Below are positions 1-5,123 of a stretch of DNA of 5,123 nt, in pieces. The position numbers and the translations under genes were made by a program. Origin of the DNA: an uncultured Collinsella sp. (GTDB lineage Bacteria; Actinomycetota; Coriobacteriia; Coriobacteriales; Coriobacteriaceae); contig CAAENW010000106.1 of NCBI GenBank assembly GCA_900757265.1, forward strand, positions 1-5,123, written 5' to 3'. The notes under the pieces are model-generated. The model saw nothing but the letters and a program-made list of their open reading frames with translations. It was not told where the DNA came from and did no database searches. How positions within the stretch are numbered: position 1 is the first letter of the stretch; each line of letters starts with the position of its first letter.

Positions 1-1
1 A

Positions 2-1261
2 GTTAGCGTAGCCGTGACCGGTGCGTTTGCAGGCGCCGCGGTCTGGCTGTTTTTCTTTGCGATGGAGCACGGTATCGACTATCTATGGACCGAGATCCCG
101 CATATGCTGGGCGTCGCTTCGCCCGAGCTCGCGAGCGGTCCGTTCGGTTTTTTGCCGTATCCGTTTTTCGTCTGCCTGCTGGGCGGCCTGCTGATCGGTC
201 TGTACGAAAAGCTTACGGGCACCAAGACCGATGACCTCAACCAAGTGATGGTCAAGGTAAAGCGCGACGGCCGCTACCCGTACGACAACTTGGGCAAGCT
301 TTCGCTTGCGGCATTGCTGCCACTGCTATTTGGCGGAAGCATTGGACCGGAGGCCGGCCTGACCGGCGTCATTGCGGGTCTGTGCAGCTGGGTCGGCGAC
401 CGCATGCGTCGCTTTGGCGCCGAGTTTAGGCAGCTCACGCTGCTGGGTACCCAAGCTGCCCTGACGGCGCTCTTCACCGCGCCCGTGTTTGGCTTTGTGG
501 CGCCGCTCGCCGGTAGCGCCGACGGCCAGGGCGCTAATGACGATGAGTCCGCGTCCGATGAGATCACGATCAAGCTTCCCAAGGCGCAAAAGACCGTGGT
601 CTACGGCATTGCGATTGCCGGCGGTCTGGGTACCTACCTGCTGCTCGGCCAGCTTATGGGCGGCGGCATGGGCATGCCGAGGTTCGAGGCCGCCCAGGTG
701 GGTAACCTTGAGCTTGCCTGGCTTATCCCCCTGTCGCTCGTCGGCACGGTCTGCGGCTGGCTGTACTTTGTCTCGGAGCACGCGAGCGAGGCTCTGGCGC
801 ACGCGATGGGGGAGCGCCCCGTCGCCAAGGCCATACTGGCCGGTCTGGTACTTGCCGCCTGCGGTACGGCTCTGCCCTTCACCATGTTTGCCGGCGAGAC
901 GCAGGCCGACGTGCTTATGGAAACCTATCTGACCATCCCCGCCGGCGTGCTTATTGCAACCGGTCTGGTCAAGGCCATGCTGACGCCCGCCCTCATCAAC
1001 CTGGGCTGGCGCGGCGGTCACTTCTTCCCCGTCATCTTTTCGGGCGTGAGCCTGGGCTACGGCTTCGCTATCCTTACCGGCGCCGATCCGGTCTTTTGCG
1101 TCGCCGTCTGCACCGCCTCGACGATGGGCGCCGTTATGCGTCAGCCCGTCATGGTCGTGGGCCTGCTGCTTATGTGCTTCCCGCTCAAGGGTATCGTCTG
1201 CATGATAATCGCCGCCGTCATTGCGGCAGGCATTCCGCTGCCCAAGCCGCTGCGCAAGTAG
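2..1261 (+). CDS. ClC-family chloride channel / H+-Cl- antiporter, 5'-truncated by window edge
   Basis: Integral membrane protein of the ClC family, which moves chloride or related anions across the cytoplasmic membrane. The reading frame is open to the left edge. A GTG at 14 is possible as a start, but no ribosome site precedes it and the hydrophobic first helix continues through it, so the gene most likely begins upstream. Residues are counted from that GTG. GGSIGPEAG (108-115) fits the ClC GREGP motif, with E113 at the external gating glutamate position. TAPVFGFVAPLAG (155-167) fits the following helix. An acidic hydrophilic loop lies at about 168-190. FAGET is at 292-296. GWRGGHFFP (331-339) fits the GxFxP anion-site motif. 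The last hydrophobic helices span about 358-408, and the gene ends in TAG after a basic tail. It is a divergent subfamily: the GSGIP motif is not recognisable, and the internal proton glutamate position carries no acid. Family assignment is confident; channel versus antiporter and the ion carried are not known. Confidence 0.88.
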   Translation, partial: VSVAVTGAFAGAAVWLFFFAMEHGIDYLWTEIPHMLGVASPELASGPFGFLPYPFFVCLLGGLLIGLYEKLTGTKTDDLNQVMVKVKRDGRYPYDNLGKLSLAALLPLLFGGSIGPEAGLTGVIAGLCSWVGDRMRRFGAEFRQLTLLGTQAALTALFTAPVFGFVAPLAGSADGQGANDDESASDEITIKLPKAQKTVVYGIAIAGGLGTYLLLGQLMGGGMGMPRFEAAQVGNLELAWLIPLSLVGTVCGWLYFVSEHASEALAHAMGERPVAKAILAGLVLAACGTALPFTMFAGETQADVLMETYLTIPAGVLIATGLVKAMLTPALINLGWRGGHFFPVIFSGVSLGYGFAILTGADPVFCVAVCTASTMGAVMRQPVMVVGLLLMCFPLKGIVCMIIAAVIAAGIPLPKPLRK

Positions 1262-1443
1262 CACAGTGGCGCACGGTCAATACAAACATCTCAAGCCCGG
1301 TGTGAGGGTGTTCAAGTTGAGCTTGTGCCCCTTGACGGGTCGTTACTTCCAAAATGCTGCTGTAACCCACGACACGGGTTGAGCGCCTTCCCAAAACAGA
1401 CCGCGCCAGACCTACGGTGCATGCCCGATGATGCCGCGCTTGC
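1262..1443. other. Convergent intergenic region, no canonical terminator
   Basis: This 182-bp gap separates the 3' ends of the ClC gene (+) and the permease gene (-), where terminators for both would be expected. I see only weak hairpins: CAAG 1313-1316 with CTTG 1322-1325, possibly extended by GGG 1306-1308 with CCC 1328-1330, and AACCC 1364-1368 with GGGTT 1376-1380 around a 7-nt loop. Neither is followed by a real T-run on either strand. No convincing coding sequence or RNA gene is visible. Confidence 0.5.
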
Positions 1444-2142
1444 CTACAGGTCGCGCGTTCGATAGACCTTGGTGCTGATAGCGCAGCTCAGTCCAAATAG
1501 TACGAGGGCCAGTGCGGCAATTCCTGCGCATAGGCAGCCGAGGACGGCGGGATCGGGATTTGCCCCGGCAATCGACATGAGCCAGTTGCTGATGGGGTTG
1601 GAGGAGCTCAGCGTGGCCATGACAAGGCATCCGAGCAGGGCAAACAGACCAACGGACAGGCGCAGCGCCTCCATGTGTCCAAAACGAAAGAACAGCGGCT
1701 GCGCCAAAAACACCATCATGAGGGAGATGAGCATCGAGGCTGCCGAGGCGGCTGCGATCTCAAAGACGGCCTGTCCCGTCGGAGGGATGCCTGCATTATT
1801 GAAGAGTGGGATGGTGACGATGTTCAACAGTGCAGCCGCACATGCCATGATGGCCGAGAAAGCAACGATACACAGGTAGCGTGCGCAGATGATGTCTTTG
1901 CGCGAGAAGGGCAGCGTTGCCCGATAACGCTCCCAACCGTTTTGATTGTCGAAGCCGGCCAGCGAGCTCATGACCATGATGGGCGACATGGCGCTGACCG
2001 CGCAGGCGCCGGCACTCATGCCGGAATCTCCATCCGATGCGTTGGCGAGAGTCAGCACGACGAATATGAACAGGCCGACGCCCGCGATACTCGGGATAAG
2101 CGTGCGAACGATGGCGAGCTCGGACATAAAGGCGCGTTTCAT
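1444..2142 (-). CDS. ABC-2-type transporter permease (ABC2_membrane_5-like), third gene of the YtrA-type operon
   Basis: Membrane subunit of an ABC transporter, 232 residues, probably forming the pore as a homodimer since no second permease is present (inference). Six hydrophobic segments are visible at about residues 12-34, 43-62, 90-112, 127-150, 160-179 and 198-222. The loop before the third helix reads GWERYRATLPFSRKDI (69-84), with ARYL close behind. This W-E-R-Y / LP-S-RKDI pattern is the hallmark of the small ABC-2 permease family (Pfam ABC2_membrane_5) that accompanies YtrA-type regulators. The ATG start at 2142-2140 overlaps the stop of the upstream ATPase as ATGA, and AAAGGGG (2156-2150) sits 7 nt upstream, so translation is probably coupled. 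An internal ATG at residue 6 is a less likely start. The substrate cannot be inferred; exporters of this type are often linked to antimicrobial peptide or envelope stress. Confidence 0.85.
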   Translation of the reverse strand: MKRAFMSELAIVRTLIPSIAGVGLFIFVVLTLANASDGDSGMSAGACAVSAMSPIMVMSSLAGFDNQNGWERYRATLPFSRKDIICARYLCIVAFSAIMACAAALLNIVTIPLFNNAGIPPTGQAVFEIAAASAASMLISLMMVFLAQPLFFRFGHMEALRLSVGLFALLGCLVMATLSSSNPISNWLMSIAGANPDPAVLGCLCAGIAALALVLFGLSCAISTKVYRTRDL

Positions 2143-3020
2143 TTCGAAGCCCCTTTCAGCATGAGGCGCAGATAGTCATCAATGGTTGCCCGATCGCAGG
2201 GAATTTCGGGAAAGGCCTCGAGCGTATCGCGACGGTTGGGCACGAGCACGTCCACGCTGTAGGCGTGGTGGGCGGCGCGGGCGCCTTCGACGCAAGCCGT
2301 AAGCTCGGCGGCCTGTGCTTGGGTACAGTGGGCGATGCCGGCGCGGTCGGTAATGTCCTCGCGCGGCAGGTCAAACACAATCGAGCCGTTATCGATACAG
2401 ATGACGCGGTCGGCAGTGCGATCGAGGTCGGACGTAATGTGGCTCGAGAGCAGCACGCTGCGCTGGCCGTCGGAAACAAAGGCGAGCAGCTCATCGAGTA
2501 GTTCCTCGCGCGCCATGGGATCGAGGCCCGCGGTGGCTTCGTCCAAAACGAGTAGCTTGGCATTGTGGCTGAGCGCACAGGCGAGCTGCAGCTTCATGCC
2601 CATGCCGCGGGAGAGGTCTTTGACCTTGGCTTTGGGATCAAGGCCAAATCGGTCGATAAATCTGGCGAACGTTTCGCTACTCCACGTGGGGTACGCCGGG
2701 CCTACGAGCCTCTCGATCTGGCCTACCTTGAGCGTGGAGGGGAAAGGACACGTGTCCAGGACAAGACCGACGCGGGAGCGCAGGTGACGCTGTGCCTCGC
2801 CGGGCGCGTTGGCGTTGCAGTGCTGTCCAAACAGATGCACCTCGCCGGCATCGAGCTTTATAAGCCCGAGCGCGGCACGAGTGGTCGTTGTCTTGCCGGC
2901 GCCGTTTGCGCCCACAAAGCCAACGATCTGGCCGGGCTCCACAGCGAGCGTGACATCACGCAGCGAAAAACGGTCGCTCACACGGCGTGAGATGCCCTTG
3001 AGTTCTAAAAGGTTTTGCAT
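2139..3020 (-). CDS. ABC transporter ATP-binding protein (YtrB-like)
   Basis: Cytoplasmic ATPase subunit, 293 residues, that powers the adjacent permease. The nucleotide-binding domain fills about residues 4-218: Walker A GANGAGKT (37-44), a Q-loop region near 88-92 with Asp89 where Gln is usual, ABC signature LSRGM (136-140) in place of LSGGQ, Walker B LLVLDE (156-161), D-loop GLDP (165-168) and switch histidine H194 in SSH. The LS-x-GM signature and DEAT form are common in the YtrB-like branch, so they do not suggest inactivation. Residues from about 225 form a C-terminal extension without a recognised motif. The ATG at 3020-3018 has AAGAAAGG (3035-3028) 7 nt upstream. It lies 23 bp after the regulator stop and its own stop overlaps the permease start, which indicates one transcript. 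Confidence 0.94.
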   Translation of the reverse strand: MQNLLELKGISRRVSDRFSLRDVTLAVEPGQIVGFVGANGAGKTTTTRAALGLIKLDAGEVHLFGQHCNANAPGEAQRHLRSRVGLVLDTCPFPSTLKVGQIERLVGPAYPTWSSETFARFIDRFGLDPKAKVKDLSRGMGMKLQLACALSHNAKLLVLDEATAGLDPMAREELLDELLAFVSDGQRSVLLSSHITSDLDRTADRVICIDNGSIVFDLPREDITDRAGIAHCTQAQAAELTACVEGARAAHHAYSVDVLVPNRRDTLEAFPEIPCDRATIDDYLRLMLKGASK

Positions 3021-3043
3021 GGTATAGCCTTTCTTGCAGATGG

Positions 3044-3424
3044 CTACTGCATGGTTTCGGGGGCTACAAGGTCGAGCATCTCGTGCAATTTGTCGCGCGT
3101 GACGCCCAGGGTTTCGGCCTGCGTAGCGGCCTGCGCAAGCAACTCTTCGATATGGCAGAGCTGGTTTTCGCGCAAGAGTTCCTGGTTGCCCTCGGCGACA
3201 AAGCAGCCCTTGCCCTGCACGGTGCAGATAAAGCCGAGTTGCTCCAGGTCGGCGTAGGCACGCTTGGTGGTGATGACGCTCACGCCGAGGTCGCTCGCGA
3301 GCGTACGGATGCTGGGTAGTTTGGCTCCCGCAGCGAGTGCGCCCGAAAGGATCTGCGCTTTGACCTGCGAGGAGATCTGCTCATAGATGGGCTTGTCGCT
3401 CGAATTGGATAGGATAATGTCCAC
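3044..3424 (-). CDS. GntR-family transcriptional regulator, YtrA subfamily
   Basis: Small DNA-binding regulator, 126 residues, the usual YtrA-subfamily length. An N-terminal winged helix-turn-helix covers about residues 11-77: KPIYEQI (11-17), LPSIRTLA (36-43), the recognition-helix region around VSVITTKRAY (48-57) and the wing GKGCFV (71-76). The rest is a short helical tail (about 80-126), not the large ligand-binding domain of FadR- or HutC-type members. The start is GTG at 3424-3422, chosen because AAGGAG (3435-3430) lies 5 nt upstream and the protein then begins at the expected distance before the PIYEQI motif. It is the first gene of the operon with the ATPase and permease. YtrA-type proteins commonly repress their own operon, and the dyad-rich segment just upstream fits that. 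The inducer is unknown; envelope-active compounds are a guess from Bacillus YtrA. Confidence 0.94.
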   Translation of the reverse strand: MDIILSNSSDKPIYEQISSQVKAQILSGALAAGAKLPSIRTLASDLGVSVITTKRAYADLEQLGFICTVQGKGCFVAEGNQELLRENQLCHIEELLAQAATQAETLGVTRDKLHEMLDLVAPETMQ

Positions 3425-3429
3425 AGCGG

Positions 3430-3435
3430 CTCCTT
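3430..3435 (-). promoter_or_regulatory. Ribosome binding site of the GntR regulator
   Basis: On the minus strand this reads AAGGAG, a full Shine-Dalgarno match, 5 nt before GTG (3424-3422). It decides the start of the regulator, since no ATG lies at a suitable place. Confidence 0.8.
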
Positions 3436-3446
3436 AGCTGTTGGGC

Positions 3447-3502
3447 TACACGTGTATATAACCGGTAAGCACAGTATATATACACTATGTACAGTTACGC
3501 AA
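3447..3502 (-). promoter_or_regulatory. Likely promoter and operator of the regulator-ABC operon
   Basis: An AT-rich, dyad-rich segment about 25-80 bp upstream of the regulator start. The main symmetry is a perfect 9-bp inverted repeat, GTGTATATA (3452-3460) with TATATACAC (3477-3485), separated by 16 bp. Nested within or at its edge are perfect palindromes TACACGTGTA (3447-3456), ACCGGT (3461-3466) and GTATATATAC (3474-3483). A possible promoter on the minus strand is TTGCGT (3502-3497), an 18-nt spacer and TATACT (3478-3473), which would put the -10 box inside the repeat. The -35 match is weak (3 of 6), so the promoter boxes are tentative. The half-sites AGTGTA and TACACG resemble, from memory, YtrA-type operator halves. 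Repression by the adjacent regulator is an inference. Confidence 0.6.
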
Positions 3503-3504
3503 GA

Positions 3505-3554
3505 GACAAATTCGGATTGGGCCGGCTACCCAGGCCCCAACTGATGAATTTGTC
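3505..3554. repeat. Long imperfect inverted repeat (50-nt hairpin)
   Basis: GACAAATTC (3505-3513) pairs perfectly with GAATTTGTC (3546-3554). Inside, TTGGGCC (3517-3523) pairs with GGCCCCAA (3533-3540) with one bulged C, around the loop GGCTACCCA. The two stems are separated by an internal loop, GGA against CTGAT. No T-run follows on either side, and the element lies between divergent genes where no terminator is needed. It could be a REP-like dispersed palindrome, a structured RNA or a protein site. I cannot tell which from one copy. Confidence 0.7.
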
Positions 3555-3586
3555 CTGATAGGCGCCCTAGAGCGGGATTTCGCGGC

Positions 3587-3592
3587 TACAAT
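3587..3592 (+). promoter_or_regulatory. Possible -10 box for prfC
   Basis: TACAAT matches the -10 consensus at five of six positions and lies about 48 bp before the prfC ATG. No good -35 hexamer is seen 16-18 bp upstream, so the call is weak. Confidence 0.3.
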
Positions 3593-3619
3593 AGTGCGGT
3601 TACATCGACGTAATGCACT
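3593..3619 (+). promoter_or_regulatory. Hairpin/dyad in the prfC upstream region
   Basis: AGTGC (3593-3597) pairs with GCACT (3615-3619), and TTAC (3600-3603) pairs with GTAA (3610-3613). G3599 can wobble with T3614 and G3598 is bulged. The loop is ATCGAC. The arms are complete across 27 nt and end 7 nt before the Shine-Dalgarno AGAAAGGA. It could act as an RNA hairpin in the prfC leader or, if transcription starts near 3599, as a DNA operator across the start site. Its role is unknown. Confidence 0.5.
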
Positions 3620-3626
3620 CAATGCA

Positions 3627-3634
3627 AGAAAGGA
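3627..3634 (+). promoter_or_regulatory. Ribosome binding site of prfC
   Basis: AGAAAGGA lies 5 nt before the ATG at 3640. It fixes the prfC start, and the resulting N-terminus (MASLSDEI, then the G1 loop at residue 18) has the spacing normal for release factor 3. Confidence 0.75.
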
Positions 3635-3639
3635 TCCGC

Positions 3640-5123
<1,484 letters not shown>

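Noticed and set aside
326..1264. Open frame of 312 codons on the minus strand, antisense to the ClC gene
   Set aside because: Composition is His/Gln/Gly/Arg-rich and not protein-like, there is no motif, and the ClC frame on the plus strand has clear helices and family motifs.
1675..2175. Open frame of 166 codons on the plus strand within the permease gene
   Set aside because: The translation is charged and Asp/His/Arg-rich without a domain. The opposite strand encodes a six-helix permease with a family motif and a good ribosome site.
2604..2616. LSRGM in place of LSGGQ in the ATPase as a sign of a dead enzyme
   Set aside because: This signature variant is usual in YtrB-like ATPases, and all other catalytic motifs are present.
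2565..2990. Open frame of 141 codons on the plus strand within the ATPase gene
   Set aside because: It is a shadow of the ABC ATPase, whose Walker A, Walker B and signature motifs are all intact on the minus strand.
3505..3554. The long hairpin as a rho-independent terminator
   Set aside because: There is no T-run after it on either strand, and both flanking genes start from this region and do not end in it.

Overview
The window looks like chromosomal DNA from a high-GC, Gram-positive-like bacterium. The best guess is the Coriobacteriia (Collinsella or a relative). This rests on the roughly 60% GC content, strong GC preference at third codon positions, good Shine-Dalgarno sites, and the style of the YtrA-type regulator/ABC cassette and of the ClC protein. 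The genus is an inference from general familiarity and was not tested by a search. Nothing in the window resembles an insertion sequence, phage, tRNA, rRNA or CRISPR array.

Layout from left to right: (1) positions 2-1261, + strand, the 3' part of a ClC-family chloride channel/antiporter gene whose start lies before the window; (2) 1262-1443, a convergent intergenic gap with weak hairpins and no canonical terminator; (3) 1444-3424, - strand, a compact three-gene operon read from right to left: a GntR/YtrA-subfamily repressor (3424-3044), an ABC ATPase (3020-2139) and an ABC-2-type six-helix permease (2142-1444), the last two joined by an ATGA overlap; (4) 3425-3639, a divergent intergenic region rich in inverted repeats; (5) 3640 to the end, + strand, prfC, peptide chain release factor 3, cut by the right edge about 35 codons short of its expected end.

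The operon has the classic layout of a self-regulated ABC exporter: the YtrA-type repressor comes first, and a dyad-rich AT segment overlaps the likely promoter just upstream of its start codon. By analogy with Bacillus ytr-type loci it may respond to cell-envelope stress or antimicrobial peptides, but no substrate can be read from the sequence. prfC and the ClC gene are neighbours with no evident functional link to it.

No clearly new system is visible. The parts most worth a second look are non-coding. The divergent 215-bp intergenic region contains three separate dyad structures: an operator-like repeat at 3447-3486, a 50-nt long hairpin at 3505-3554, and a 27-nt hairpin at 3593-3619 just upstream of prfC.
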